Of a DNA stretch of 64,000 nt, positions 49,566 through 59,190 are shown in pieces. Position numbers and translations under genes: made by a program. Below the pieces are notes generated by a model. The model saw only the letters and a program-made list of their open reading frames with translations. It did not search any database and was not told where the DNA came from. Within the stretch, counting starts at the first letter, position 1. Every line of letters begins with the position of its first letter. The stretch is from assembly GCA_036733925.1 (NCBI GenBank), contig DAIMZO010000008.1, positions 1 to 64,000 of the forward strand. The letters run 5' to 3'. The stretch is from UBA2897 sp036733925. GTDB taxonomy: Bacteria; Bacillota; Negativicutes; Selenomonadales; Selenomonadaceae.

Positions 49566-50076
49566 GTACTGGAACCTCGAGACTGGCGAGGAGGAGAGCG
49601 TCGAGCGCAAACGCCGCCGCCCGAAGAAGACGGCGCTCATGGCGGCGGTGGATATCCTCGCACGGCAGGAGCAGAGCGAGAAGAAGCTCCGCGAGAAGCT
49701 GGGGCGCAAGGAATACGGGGATGAGGAAATCGACGCGGCCATCGAGCGGCTCAAGGAGAAGCATTACCTCTGTGATGCCGACGCCTGCGCGCGGCAGTTC
49801 GAGTTCCTCTACAACGAGAGCCGTTCATCGGTGAGGCAGATCTGCATGAAGCTCATGCAGCGCGGTTTCCCGCGCAATCTCGTGCAGTCCTGCGTGCCGC
49901 GTGATACCTATGAGCGCGAGAAGGCGGCGGCACTGCGCGTGCTCGAGATCCAGTATAAGCCGGACAAGGATCCGAAGAAGCTGCTCGCGAGCCTTTACCG
50001 CAAGGGCTTCGACAGCTCGGCCATCCGCGCGGCGGTCGACGAATATACGTCCGGCGCGGAGCAGAACATGGAGTAA
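49555..50076 (+). CDS. recX: Regulatory protein RecX
   Basis: 173 residues. Three-helix repeats of the RecX family (ILARQEQSEKKLREKLGRKEY; ARQFEFLYNESRSSVRQICMKL; LLASLYRKGFDSSAIRAAV). It limits RecA filament growth. Translationally coupled to recA by overlap, the common arrangement. Confidence 0.93.
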   Translation: MPSKYWNLETGEEESVERKRRRPKKTALMAAVDILARQEQSEKKLREKLGRKEYGDEEIDAAIERLKEKHYLCDADACARQFEFLYNESRSSVRQICMKLMQRGFPRNLVQSCVPRDTYEREKAAALRVLEIQYKPDKDPKKLLASLYRKGFDSSAIRAAVDEYTSGAEQNME

Positions 50077-50088
50077 GAGGATGTTTTC

Positions 50089-50126
50089 ATTCCCGGAAAA
50101 ACTTTTCCGGGAATTTTATGCTATAA
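50089..50126 (+). terminator. Terminator of recA-recX, followed by the guaA -10 box
   Basis: ATTCCCGGAAAA (50089-50100) pairs perfectly with 50103-50114, then TTTT. Directly after it TGC-TATAAT is an extended -10 box that probably starts guaA. Confidence 0.85.
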
Positions 50127-50171
50127 TAAAAGTTATAGTTTTATGTATCGATCCGAGGGAGGAAAAGTATC

Positions 50172-51731
50172 TTGAACGAAATGGCAAACGAGAGCATTCT
50201 CGTCCTGGATTTTGGCGGCCAGTACAACCAGCTGATCGCACGCCGCGTGCGCGAGGATCACGTCTACTGCGAAGTGCATCCATCGACGATGTCCCTGGCG
50301 GAAATCCAGAAGATGGCCCCGAAAGGCATCATCCTGACCGGTGGCCCGAACAGCGTCTACAAAGCAGATTCCGTGACCTGCGACCCGAAACTCTTTTCGC
50401 TCGGGATCCCGGTGCTCGGCATCTGCTACGGCTCGCAGCTCATGGCGCATCTGCTCGGCGGCAGCGTCAAGACGGCGCCGACGAGCGAGTACGGTAAGAC
50501 GGTCGTCAGCCTTACGCCAGCAGCATCCGCGTCGAAGCTGCTCCAGGGCGTCGATGATGAGACGGTCTGCTGGATGAGCCATACCGACTACATCGAGCAG
50601 GCGCCGGAGGGCTTCACCGTCACGGCGGAGACGCCGGTCTGCCCGGTCGCCGCGATGGAGAATGCGGACCGGAAGCTCTACGCGACGCAGTTCCATCCCG
50701 AGGTCATGCATACGGCGCAGGGCAAGCTCATGCTCAAGAACTTCGTCTACAGCGTCTGCGGCTGCAAGGGCGACTGGCGCATGGGCGACTTCATCGCGCG
50801 CACGGTCGAGAAGCTCCGCGCGAAGATCGGCAATGGCCGCGCGCTCTGCGCGCTTTCGGGCGGCGTGGATTCGTCGGTCGCGGCCGTCCTGCTCTCGAAA
50901 GCCATCGGCAAGCAGCTGACCTGCGTCTTCGTCGACCACGGCCTGCTCCGCAAAGACGAGGGCGACCAGGTCGAGTCCGTATTCGGCGAGGGCGGCTCCT
51001 ACGACCTCCAGTTCGTGCGTGTCAACGCGAAAGACCGCTTCTACGCGAAACTCAAGGGCGTAATCGAGCCGGAGCGCAAGCGCAAGATTATCGGTGAGGA
51101 ATTCATCCGCGTCTTCGAGGAAGAGGCGAAGAAGATCGGCGCCGTCGATTACCTCGTGCAGGGGACGATTTACCCGGACGTCATCGAGAGCGGCCTCGGC
51201 AACTCGGCAACTATCAAATCGCATCACAACGTCGGCGGCCTGCCGGACTACGTCGATTTCAAGGAGATTGTCGAGCCGCTGCGCCTGCTGTTCAAAGATG
51301 AGGTACGCGAGGTCGGCCGCGAGCTCGGCCTGCCCGATTACCTCGTGAACCGCCAGCCGTTCCCGGGCCCGGGCCTAGGCATCCGCATCATCGGCGATGT
51401 CACGGAGGAGAAAGTCAAGATCGTACAGGAAGCCGACGCCATCTACCGCGAGGAGGTCGCGAAGGCCGGCGCCGACAAGAACCTCGGCCAGTACTTCGCC
51501 GCGCTCACGAACATGCGCTCCGTCGGCGTCATGGGCGACGGACGCACCTACGACTATGCCATCGCCCTGCGCGCCGTCATGACCAGTGACTTCATGACCG
51601 CCGAGAGCGCGCAGCTCCCATGGGAAGTCCTGCAGAAGACCACGAGCCGCATCGTCAACGAAGTCAAAGGCGTCAACCGTGTGCTCTACGACTGCACCGG
51701 AAAACCGCCAGCAACCATCGAATTCGAATGA
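50172..51731 (+). CDS. guaA: GMP synthase (glutamine-hydrolysing)
   Basis: 519 residues from TTG 50172 (GAGGGAGG upstream). Glutamine amidotransferase domain 8-195 with nucleophile cysteine in GICYGSQLMA and the His-Glu pair in QFHPEV. ATP pyrophosphatase loop SGGVDSSVAAVL, and the C-terminal dimerisation domain ending DCTGKPPATIEFE. Converts XMP to GMP. No purine riboswitch is visible in the short leader. Confidence 0.97.
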   Translation: MNEMANESILVLDFGGQYNQLIARRVREDHVYCEVHPSTMSLAEIQKMAPKGIILTGGPNSVYKADSVTCDPKLFSLGIPVLGICYGSQLMAHLLGGSVKTAPTSEYGKTVVSLTPAASASKLLQGVDDETVCWMSHTDYIEQAPEGFTVTAETPVCPVAAMENADRKLYATQFHPEVMHTAQGKLMLKNFVYSVCGCKGDWRMGDFIARTVEKLRAKIGNGRALCALSGGVDSSVAAVLLSKAIGKQLTCVFVDHGLLRKDEGDQVESVFGEGGSYDLQFVRVNAKDRFYAKLKGVIEPERKRKIIGEEFIRVFEEEAKKIGAVDYLVQGTIYPDVIESGLGNSATIKSHHNVGGLPDYVDFKEIVEPLRLLFKDEVREVGRELGLPDYLVNRQPFPGPGLGIRIIGDVTEEKVKIVQEADAIYREEVAKAGADKNLGQYFAALTNMRSVGVMGDGRTYDYAIALRAVMTSDFMTAESAQLPWEVLQKTTSRIVNEVKGVNRVLYDCTGKPPATIEFE

Positions 51732-51750
51732 ATCCCATATCTGCAATCCG

Positions 51751-51782
51751 CAAGTCCACCGATAGGGTGGGCTTGTTTTTTT
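51751..51782 (+). terminator. Terminator of guaA
   Basis: CAAGTCCACC-GATAG-GGTGGGCTTG with one G-U, then seven T. Confidence 0.92.
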
Positions 51783-51813
51783 ATGCCTGGAGGAAAATAT
51801 TTCCAATATTTTC

Positions 51814-51842
51814 TTGCAAAAAGAGGAATTTTCTGCTATAAA
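51814..51842 (+). promoter_or_regulatory. Promoter of the mraZ-led division cluster
   Basis: TTGCAA (51814-51819), 17-base spacer, TATAAA (51837-51842). Confidence 0.78.
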
Positions 51843-51855
51843 AAGAATAGGAAAA

Positions 51856-51878
51856 GTGGTGGATTGTGGGGGATTGTG
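51856..51878 (+). promoter_or_regulatory. Probable MraZ-binding repeats
   Basis: Direct repeats with a 10-base period: GTGGTGGATT, GTGGGGGATT, GTG. MraZ proteins bind direct TGGG/GTGG repeats of this spacing just upstream of mraZ and repress the cluster. The place, after the -10 box, fits repression. Confidence 0.65.
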
Positions 51879-51909
51879 TCACAATTTGCCAAAAGGGTGG
51901 TGATGAAGG

Positions 51910-52347
51910 ATGTTTATGGGCGAGTACGTGCACGCCATCGATGCGAAGGGGCGCGTGATCCTGCCGGCCGATTTCCGCGCGGAACTCGGCGTATCCTTCA
52001 TCCTGACCAAGGGCCTTGATAAATGCCTGTTCCTGTATGCGCAGGCCGAGTGGGAGGCGCTCGCGGAGAAACTCCGTGCGCTGCCGCTCGCGAAGCCGGA
52101 GGCGCGCGCGATTGTCCGGTTCTTCTTCTCGGGCGCGCGGACGCTTGAATGCGACAAGCAGGGGAGGTTCCTGATCCCGGCGAACCTGCGCAACTACGCG
52201 GACATCGCGCTGCGGCAGGACGTCGTGCTGACCGGCACGGACAACCGCATCGAGGTCTGGAGTAGGGATCAGTGGAACCGCTACAGCGAGGAAGTCGAGC
52301 CGGATGTCACGGCTATCGCGGCGTCGCTTTCGGGGCTGGGTATCTGA
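51910..52347 (+). CDS. mraZ: Transcriptional regulator MraZ
   Basis: 145 residues. Begins MFMGEYVHAIDAKGR with two AbrB-like SpoVT repeats, each with a DxKGR core (DAKGRVILPADFR; DKQGRFLIPANLR). Ring-forming regulator of the division and cell-wall cluster. The start at ATG 51910 has GGTGG 8 bases upstream. Confidence 0.96.
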   Translation: MFMGEYVHAIDAKGRVILPADFRAELGVSFILTKGLDKCLFLYAQAEWEALAEKLRALPLAKPEARAIVRFFFSGARTLECDKQGRFLIPANLRNYADIALRQDVVLTGTDNRIEVWSRDQWNRYSEEVEPDVTAIAASLSGLGI

Positions 52348-52387
52348 GGTATCGGATATTTTCTGAATGTGGAAAGGGGGGCAGTCC

Positions 52388-53359
52388 ATGGTGGAATTCC
52401 ATCACGTCAGCGTGATGCTTGAGGAGACCGTGCAGGGACTCGTAACCAATCTGGACGGCACGTATGTGGACTGCACCCTCGGCGGTGCGGGGCATTCGCA
52501 CCGCATCACGGAGCTCTTGCACGAGGACGGGCGGCTCATCGGCATCGACCAGGATGAGGAGGCCATCGCGGCTGCGCGCGAGCGCCTGAAGGACGCTCGT
52601 TGCCGCGTCGATATCGTGCACGACAATTTCCGCCATCTCGAGACGGTTCTCGCGGATGAGGAAGCCCCGGAGGCGGACGGCGTGCTGTTCGATCTTGGGG
52701 TAAGCTCGCATCAGATCGATACGGCAGAGCGCGGCTTTTCCTATATGCACGACGCGAAGCTCGATATGCGCATGGATCCGGAGGCCGGCTTCTCGGCCTA
52801 CGATGTCGTGAACACCTACAGCGAGCAGGATCTCGAGCGCATCTTCCACGACTACGGCGAGGAGCGGTGGGCGAAGCGCATCGCGAAATTCATCGTCGCG
52901 GAGCGGTCAGAAAAGCGCATCGAGACGACGGGCGAGCTCGTCGATGTGATCTGCAAGGCCGTGCCGAAAGCCGTGCGCCGCGAGGAAAACGGCCACCCGG
53001 CCAAGCGCGTGTTCCAGGCCATCCGCATCGAGGTCAACGACGAGCTCGGCATCCTCGAGCAGGCATTCCGCACGGCGGTTCGGCATCTGAAGCCAGGCGG
53101 GCGCATCGCAATCTTGACGTTCCACTCGCTCGAGGACCGCATCGCGAAGCGCACGCTGCGCGAGCTGGCGCGCGGCTGCATCTGTCCGCCAGAGCTTCCG
53201 GTCTGCGTCTGTCACCACCATCCGGAAATCCGATTGCTCGGCAAGCCACGCAAGGCATCGAAGGAGGAGCTCGCGGCGAACTCGCGCGCGAAGAGCGCGA
53301 AGCTCCGCATCGCGGAGAAGCTGCCACCCTATGAAGAGAAAGAAAGGGGGAAGGACTGA
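52388..53359 (+). CDS. rsmH: 16S rRNA (cytosine1402-N4)-methyltransferase
   Basis: 323 residues from ATG 52388 (AAAGGGGGG upstream). RsmH/MraW signature: HVSVMLEETVQGL, DCTLGGAGHSHRI (SAM loop), FDLGVSSHQID and LTFHSLEDRI. Overlaps ftsL by one base (TGATG). Confidence 0.96.
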   Translation: MVEFHHVSVMLEETVQGLVTNLDGTYVDCTLGGAGHSHRITELLHEDGRLIGIDQDEEAIAAARERLKDARCRVDIVHDNFRHLETVLADEEAPEADGVLFDLGVSSHQIDTAERGFSYMHDAKLDMRMDPEAGFSAYDVVNTYSEQDLERIFHDYGEERWAKRIAKFIVAERSEKRIETTGELVDVICKAVPKAVRREENGHPAKRVFQAIRIEVNDELGILEQAFRTAVRHLKPGGRIAILTFHSLEDRIAKRTLRELARGCICPPELPVCVCHHHPEIRLLGKPRKASKEELAANSRAKSAKLRIAEKLPPYEEKERGKD

Positions 53360-53730
53360 TGCTTGCCAGACAGGAAGAACCCTTGTCCCATGAGCAGGAG
53401 GAACGGAAACTCCTGCGCGAGAAGTCCAAAGAACCCCTTTACCGCATGGTGCTGAACACGAGGTTCCGCTCGCATTGCCGGACGCTTTTCCTCGTCGCCG
53501 CCGCGCTCGCGATGGCTGTGACCATCCAGAGCGGCATCAGCGCGAGCCGCGGCTACAAGCTGATCGCCGTGCAGAGGCAGGCCGACGAGGTGGAGCGCGA
53601 GAACGCGCGGCTGCGCATCGAGATCGCGCAGATGAAGTCGCCGGAGCGCATCAAATCCATCGCGCAGGATCAGCTCGGCATGCAGGTGCCGAAAAAAACC
53701 TATTTTGCACATGACTCCGGGAATCCTTGA
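53359..53730 (+). CDS. ftsL: Cell division protein FtsL
   Basis: 123 residues. One membrane helix (about 42-62), then a leucine-zipper-like coiled coil (about 70-100) and the PERIKSIAQDQLGMQVP ending typical of FtsL/DivIC-like proteins. The N-terminal 35 residues are charged and cytoplasmic. The next gene would normally be a division transpeptidase (ftsI/spoVD), but murE follows. Confidence 0.88.
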   Translation: MLARQEEPLSHEQEERKLLREKSKEPLYRMVLNTRFRSHCRTLFLVAAALAMAVTIQSGISASRGYKLIAVQRQADEVERENARLRIEIAQMKSPERIKSIAQDQLGMQVPKKTYFAHDSGNP

Positions 53731-53871
53731 TACGGAGTACGGGAAAGAGGCTGCAGGAGCAGGACTCTTTCCTTATTTTACGTTATAGGGGCTATGCTTT
53801 TTCTGCTATACGGTTTATAATAGGGGAGGCTCCGCGTGAAGCGGGGACCGCATAGAGGAGGAAATGACTTT

Positions 53872-55383
53872 ATGAAGACATTAGAGGATCTGGCAGCGAG
53901 GATCCAGGGCGCGGTGCTGCGCGGCGACGGGAAAACAGAGATCACGGGCATCGAGCATGACTCCCGCAAGGTGCAGCAGGGCACGCTTTTCGTCTGCATC
54001 CCGGGCGTCCATGTCGACGGGCACAGCTTTATCGGCAAGGCCGTGGAATCCGGCGCGAAAGCCATCCTCACCGCGCGAAAGGGCGTTGCGGTGCCGGACG
54101 GGATCGCCGTTCTCGAGGTGCCGGAGCTGCAGAGCGCGCTTGACAGTATGGTGCCGTATTTCTACGACTACCCGGCAGAGTCCATGCGCGTCATCGGCAT
54201 CACCGGGACGAACGGCAAGACGACGACGAGCTATATCACGCGCGCCATCCTGCGCAACGCCGGCTACAAGGTCGGCCTGATCGGCACAATCCAGATCCTC
54301 ATCGAGGAGGAGCACTACCCCATCCACAACACGACGCCGGATGTCGTCATCCTGCAGGAAACGCTCGCGAAGATGCGCGATGCCGGCATGGACTACGTTG
54401 TCATGGAGGTCTCGAGCCATGCGCTCGACCAGAATCGCGTGGCGGGCATCGAGTTCGATACGGCCGTGTTCACGAACCTGACGCAGGATCATCTCGACTA
54501 CCATAAGACGATGGAAAACTACAAGCTCGCGAAGGCGAAGCTTTTCGATGCGGTCTGCCGCCCCGGCAAGAAGCAGGGCAAGACGGCCGTCGTCAACATC
54601 GACGACGCCGCGGGGCAGACGATGCTTGACCATGCAAAATGCGAGCATCTGACCTACGCCCTCGACCATGAGGCCGATCTGCGCGCGGTCGATGTCGATG
54701 TACGCGCGGACGGTGCGCGCTTTGCGCTCGAGTACGCAGGCTTCGGCAAGATGCCGCTGCAGCTCCATATCACAGGCATCTTCAACGTCTACAACGTCAT
54801 GTCGGCGGTTGGCGCGGCGCTCGCGGAGCATGTCCCGGCGGATACGATAAAGAAGACGCTCGAGGCGTTCACGGCTGTGCCGGGGCGTTTTGAGCTCGTC
54901 AAGGCCGGGCAGGATTTCTCGATCATCGTCGATTACGCGCATACGCCGGACGGCGTCGAGAACGTGCTCGAGACCGCGCGGAAAATCGCGAAGCGCCATA
55001 TCATCGCGGTGTTCGGCTGCGGCGGCGACCGCGACAAGACGAAGCGCCCAATCATGGGACGCATTGCGGGCAGACTGGCGGACGTCGTGATCGCGACATC
55101 GGACAATCCGCGCTCGGAGGATCCGGCCGTGATCCTCGACGAGGTCGAGAAGGGCGTCGAGGAGACCATCGGCAGCAAGCATCATGAGAAGATCGTTGAC
55201 CGCCGCGAGGCCATCTTCCGTGCGGTCGAGCTCGCGCAGAAGAATGACATTGTCGTAATCCTCGGCAAGGGCCATGAGAACTATCAGATTCTCGCGGACA
55301 AGACCATCCATTTTGATGATAAAGAAGAAGCGCGGGCGGCCGTTGCAGCAAAGCTCGGCGCAGCGAAGAAGGAGGAAGCCTGA
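53872..55383 (+). CDS. murE: UDP-MurNAc-tripeptide synthetase (meso-DAP adding)
   Basis: 503 residues from ATG 53872 (GAGGAGG upstream). P-loop GITGTNGKTTTS (about 113-124), the carbamylated-lysine region, and DNPRSEDP, which contains the DNPR motif of enzymes that add meso-diaminopimelate. Cytoplasmic step of peptidoglycan synthesis. A TATAAT box at about 53817 suggests an internal promoter. Overlaps murF by one base. Confidence 0.96.
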   Translation: MKTLEDLAARIQGAVLRGDGKTEITGIEHDSRKVQQGTLFVCIPGVHVDGHSFIGKAVESGAKAILTARKGVAVPDGIAVLEVPELQSALDSMVPYFYDYPAESMRVIGITGTNGKTTTSYITRAILRNAGYKVGLIGTIQILIEEEHYPIHNTTPDVVILQETLAKMRDAGMDYVVMEVSSHALDQNRVAGIEFDTAVFTNLTQDHLDYHKTMENYKLAKAKLFDAVCRPGKKQGKTAVVNIDDAAGQTMLDHAKCEHLTYALDHEADLRAVDVDVRADGARFALEYAGFGKMPLQLHITGIFNVYNVMSAVGAALAEHVPADTIKKTLEAFTAVPGRFELVKAGQDFSIIVDYAHTPDGVENVLETARKIAKRHIIAVFGCGGDRDKTKRPIMGRIAGRLADVVIATSDNPRSEDPAVILDEVEKGVEETIGSKHHEKIVDRREAIFRAVELAQKNDIVVILGKGHENYQILADKTIHFDDKEEARAAVAAKLGAAKKEEA

Positions 55384-56768
55384 TGCCAGCATTTACGGTG
55401 CGCGAGATTCTCGTTGCGACAAAGGCCAAGGCGGCCAAGGCGACGCCGGCCATCACGGAATTCACCGATGTCGTGACCGATACGCGGAAAATCCAGCCGG
55501 GCGTGCTGTTCCTCGCGCTGAAGGGCGAGCGTTTCAATGGCGAGGATTTCGCGGCGGAGGCCGTGGAAAAGGGCGCGACGGGCGTCATCGTCAGCGAGAG
55601 TTGCCCCGAGGAGAAGTACGTGGCCATCGAGGACGCCGACGTGTTCATCGTCAAGAATACGCTCGCGGCCTATCAGGGCATCGGCCATCTCTGGCGCGAG
55701 AAATTCGACATCCCGGTTATCGCGATTACGGGTTCGAACGGCAAGACGACGACGAAGGATCTGACGGCGGCCGTGCTCTCGGCCAAGGACGAGGTTCTCA
55801 AGACGCCGGCGAATTTCAACAACGAGATTGGCCTGCCGCTGACCCTGCTCGGCCTGCGCAAAGAACATTGGGCGGCGGTCGTCGAGATCGGCATGCGCGG
55901 CTTCCATCAGATCGAGGCCATGGCGCCGATTGCGGATCCGGAGATCGGCATCGTCACGAACGTCGGCGAGACGCATATGGAGCTCCTCGGGTCGCTCGAG
56001 AACATCGCGAAGGCGAAGAGCGAGCTGGTGCAGGCCATAAAGCCGGGCGGTACCGTGATCCTGAACGCGGACAACCGATATGTCGCAGGCATGCGCGGAG
56101 TGGCGAAGCCCGGCGTCCGCGTGCTGACCTTCGGCATCGAGCAGGAGGCCGACGTGCGCGGCGGCAGCCTCCGCACGAGCGAGGACGGCGCGCATACGAC
56201 GTTCTCCGTGACCTATGACGGTGAGACGCAGGACTATACGGTCGCGATGGTCGGCCGCCACAATGTCTATAACGCGCTTGCAGCGATTGCCGCAGGCTTC
56301 GCGCTCGGCCTGACGCCCGATGAGATCCGCCTCGGCCTCTCGCATCTTGAGAAGACGAAGATGCGATTCGAGGTCGAGAAGGTCAAGGAATGGCATGTCA
56401 TCAACGACGCATACAATGCGAGCCCGATGTCGATGAAGGCGGCCATCGATACGATGACCGAACTCGTCAAGGGGCGGAAAATCGCCGTGATGGGCGATAT
56501 GCTCGAGCTCGGCAAGGTCTCGGAAGAGGCGCATTATGCGGTCGGCAAGGAACTCGCAGAGGCGCGTTTCGACGCGGTGCTGACGCGCGGCGAGATGGCA
56601 AAGCAGATCGCCTGCGGCGCGCGCGACGGCGGCGTGCCGATTGTCTGCGTCTGCCCGAGCCATGAGGACGCGGCGGCGCGGCTGCACGAAATTCTGCAGC
56701 CGGGTGACACAATCCTGTTCAAGGGCTCGCGCGGCATGCAGATGGAGAAGATCATCGACCTGCTCTGA
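55383..56768 (+). CDS. murF: UDP-MurNAc-tripeptide:D-Ala-D-Ala ligase
   Basis: 461 residues. ATP site GSNGKTTTKDLTAAVL, VEIGMRGFHQIE, and NDAYNASPMSMKAAID with the family NPxSM pattern. Adds D-Ala-D-Ala to the UDP-MurNAc-tripeptide made by MurE. ATG overlaps the murE stop. Confidence 0.96.
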   Translation: MPAFTVREILVATKAKAAKATPAITEFTDVVTDTRKIQPGVLFLALKGERFNGEDFAAEAVEKGATGVIVSESCPEEKYVAIEDADVFIVKNTLAAYQGIGHLWREKFDIPVIAITGSNGKTTTKDLTAAVLSAKDEVLKTPANFNNEIGLPLTLLGLRKEHWAAVVEIGMRGFHQIEAMAPIADPEIGIVTNVGETHMELLGSLENIAKAKSELVQAIKPGGTVILNADNRYVAGMRGVAKPGVRVLTFGIEQEADVRGGSLRTSEDGAHTTFSVTYDGETQDYTVAMVGRHNVYNALAAIAAGFALGLTPDEIRLGLSHLEKTKMRFEVEKVKEWHVINDAYNASPMSMKAAIDTMTELVKGRKIAVMGDMLELGKVSEEAHYAVGKELAEARFDAVLTRGEMAKQIACGARDGGVPIVCVCPSHEDAAARLHEILQPGDTILFKGSRGMQMEKIIDLL

Positions 56769-56819
56769 GCTGGCCGGCAGATACTTAGAATCACGAAGCG
56801 AAAATAGGAGACGTTTATC

Positions 56820-57776
56820 TTGCAGAATCTGTTATATGCGGCGCTCGCGGCGGCTTTTGTCGTCCTGATCACCGGACCATTCTTTATCCCGTTCCTTCAT
56901 AAGCTGAAGTTCGGGCAGAGTATCCGCGAGGAGGGGCCGAAGAGCCATCAGGCGAAAAGCGGCACGCCGACGATGGGCGGCATCATGATCGTGCTCGGCA
57001 TCGTGCTCGCGACGGTGCTGTTCGCGCCGCTGAATGTCGAGATCCTGCTCGCACTCTTCATCCTGCTCGGGCATTTCCTGCTCGGCTTCCTTGATGACTA
57101 CATCAAGGTCGTCAAGAAGCGGAACCTCGGGCTGAAGGCAAAGCAGAAGCTGCTTGGCCAGCTCATCATCTCGCTCGTCACAATCTACATCGGCACGCGG
57201 ATGCTCGGCATCGACACGACCATCTGGATTCCGGTGCTCGACACGGATCTCGATATCGGCTGGGGCTATTACCTGCTGGTCGTCTTCGTGCTCGTCGGCG
57301 GCTCGAACGCGGTCAACCTGACCGACGGCCTCGACGGCCTCGCCTCCGGCACGGTCGCCATCGCGTTCTCGGCCTATGCGGTCGTCTGCCGGCTGACCGG
57401 GCATCCGGCGCTCGCTATATTCTGCACGGCGGTCGTCGGTGCGTGCCTCGGCTTCCTGAAGTTCAACCGCCATCCGGCGCGCATCTTCATGGGCGACACG
57501 GGCTCGCTCGCGCTCGGCGGCGCGTTCGCGGCGGTCGGCATCATCACGCATACGGAGATCCTGCTCGCGGTCATCGGCTTCATCTTCGTCTGCGAGGCGC
57601 TTTCCGTCATCATCCAAGTCGTTTCGTTCCAGACGACGGGGAAGCGCGTGTTCCGCATGAGCCCAATCCATCACCATTTCGAGCTCGGCGGCTGGTCGGA
57701 GTGGCGCGTCGTGCTGACGTTCTGGTTTGTCGGGTTCCTCGCGAGCATGGCCGGTCTCTGGATACTCACGGCGTAA
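56820..57776 (+). CDS. mraY: Phospho-N-acetylmuramoyl-pentapeptide transferase
   Basis: 318 residues from TTG 56820 (AGGAG upstream). About ten membrane helices. Catalytic aspartates in LDDYIKVVKKRNLGL and NLTDGLDGLA; HHHFE in the last loop. Makes lipid I on the inner face of the membrane. Confidence 0.97.
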   Translation: MQNLLYAALAAAFVVLITGPFFIPFLHKLKFGQSIREEGPKSHQAKSGTPTMGGIMIVLGIVLATVLFAPLNVEILLALFILLGHFLLGFLDDYIKVVKKRNLGLKAKQKLLGQLIISLVTIYIGTRMLGIDTTIWIPVLDTDLDIGWGYYLLVVFVLVGGSNAVNLTDGLDGLASGTVAIAFSAYAVVCRLTGHPALAIFCTAVVGACLGFLKFNRHPARIFMGDTGSLALGGAFAAVGIITHTEILLAVIGFIFVCEALSVIIQVVSFQTTGKRVFRMSPIHHHFELGGWSEWRVVLTFWFVGFLASMAGLWILTA

Positions 57777-57803
57777 ACGGATTCTTTGGGGAGGCAGTTC
57801 TTT

Positions 57804-59180
57804 ATGCAAATGAATTGGTCAGATCGGAAAATCCTGGTCGTCGGTGCCGGAATCAGCGGCTTCGCGGCGGCGGAGCTCGCGCGCAAGTTCGGTGCGGATG
57901 TCGTGCTGAGCGACGCGAAGGAAGAGAAGGACATCAAGGCGGATTTCGCGCCGCTCCGCGCGCTCGGCGTCGAGCTCGTGTTCGGGCCGCAGAGCGATGA
58001 CCTGCTGAATGGTGTCGACGCGGTCATCCTGTCGCCGGCGGTTCCCGTGAAGATCCCGCTGATCCAGTCGGCGGTGAAGCGCGGCATCCGCGTGCTGACC
58101 GAGGTCGAGCTCGCGCAGGAGATGGCGCAGTCGCCGATTCTCGCGATCACGGGGACGAATGGCAAGACCACGACCTCGACGCTGCTCTCGCTGCTCATGC
58201 AGACCATCTACGGCAAGGAAAAGACGGGGCTCGGCGGCAACATCGGCGTACCCCTCTCGAAAGAAGTGCTGCGCGTCGGGGCGAACGGCTGCGTCGTCGC
58301 GGAGATCTCGAGCTTCCAGATGGAGGCTACAAAGCATTTCCACCCGCATATCGCGGCGGTGCTCAACGTGACCCCGGATCATATCATCCGGCACGGCTCG
58401 ATGGAAGTCTATCAGGCGATGAAAGAGAAGATCTTCGCGGAGCAGACGCCGGCTGACTACCTCGTGCTGAATGCGGACGACCCGCGCACGCGGGGCATGG
58501 CGGACCGCGCGGGCTCGCGCGTCTGCTTCTTCAGCCGGCGCGAGGAGCTCGACGAGGGCGCGTACCTGAAGGGGAACCGCCTCGTGATCCGCTGGGACGG
58601 GCAGGAATACCCGCTTTGCACGGTGGACGAGCTCGGCATCAAGGGCATGCACAACGTCGAGAACGCGCTCGCGGCATCGGCGATGGCGTTCCTCGGCGGC
58701 GCGGAGACGCAGGCAATGACGAAGGTGCTGAAGTCCTTCCGCGGCGTCGAGCACCGCATCGAGTTCGTGCGCACGCTCAACGGCGTCGACTACTACAACG
58801 ACTCGAAGGCGACGAATACGGATTCGGCCATCAAAGCGCTGCTGACTTTCCCGGAGCATATCGTCCTGCTCGCGGGCGGCGACGACAAGATGACGGATCT
58901 CACGGACTTCATGAAGCTCGTCAAGGAGCGCGTCGATGCGCTCGTGCTGATCGGGGATGCGGCGATGCGGTTCCGCAATGCCGCAGTCGAGAACGGCTTC
59001 CCGGAGGAGCAGATCTTCGCGGCGGGGTATTCGATGCCGCGCGCGGTGGAGCTCGCGTACCATCTGGCAAAGCCGGGCTCGACGGTTCTGCTTTCCCCGG
59101 CGTGCGCAAGCTTCGATATGTATGACAATATGGCGGTGCGCGGGCGGGACTTCAAGCGCCTCGTCAACGCGTTGAAATGA
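57804..59180 (+). CDS. murD: UDP-MurNAc-L-alanine:D-glutamate ligase
   Basis: 458 residues from ATG 57804 (GGGGAGG upstream). VGAGISGFAAAELA at the N-terminus, ATP loop GTNGKTTTSTLL, and YNDSKATNTDSAIKAL. Adds D-Glu. In most related clusters ftsW/spoVE comes next; here murG follows at 10 bases. Confidence 0.96.
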   Translation: MQMNWSDRKILVVGAGISGFAAAELARKFGADVVLSDAKEEKDIKADFAPLRALGVELVFGPQSDDLLNGVDAVILSPAVPVKIPLIQSAVKRGIRVLTEVELAQEMAQSPILAITGTNGKTTTSTLLSLLMQTIYGKEKTGLGGNIGVPLSKEVLRVGANGCVVAEISSFQMEATKHFHPHIAAVLNVTPDHIIRHGSMEVYQAMKEKIFAEQTPADYLVLNADDPRTRGMADRAGSRVCFFSRREELDEGAYLKGNRLVIRWDGQEYPLCTVDELGIKGMHNVENALAASAMAFLGGAETQAMTKVLKSFRGVEHRIEFVRTLNGVDYYNDSKATNTDSAIKALLTFPEHIVLLAGGDDKMTDLTDFMKLVKERVDALVLIGDAAMRFRNAAVENGFPEEQIFAAGYSMPRAVELAYHLAKPGSTVLLSPACASFDMYDNMAVRGRDFKRLVNALK

Positions 59181-59190
59181 GGGCAGTACT

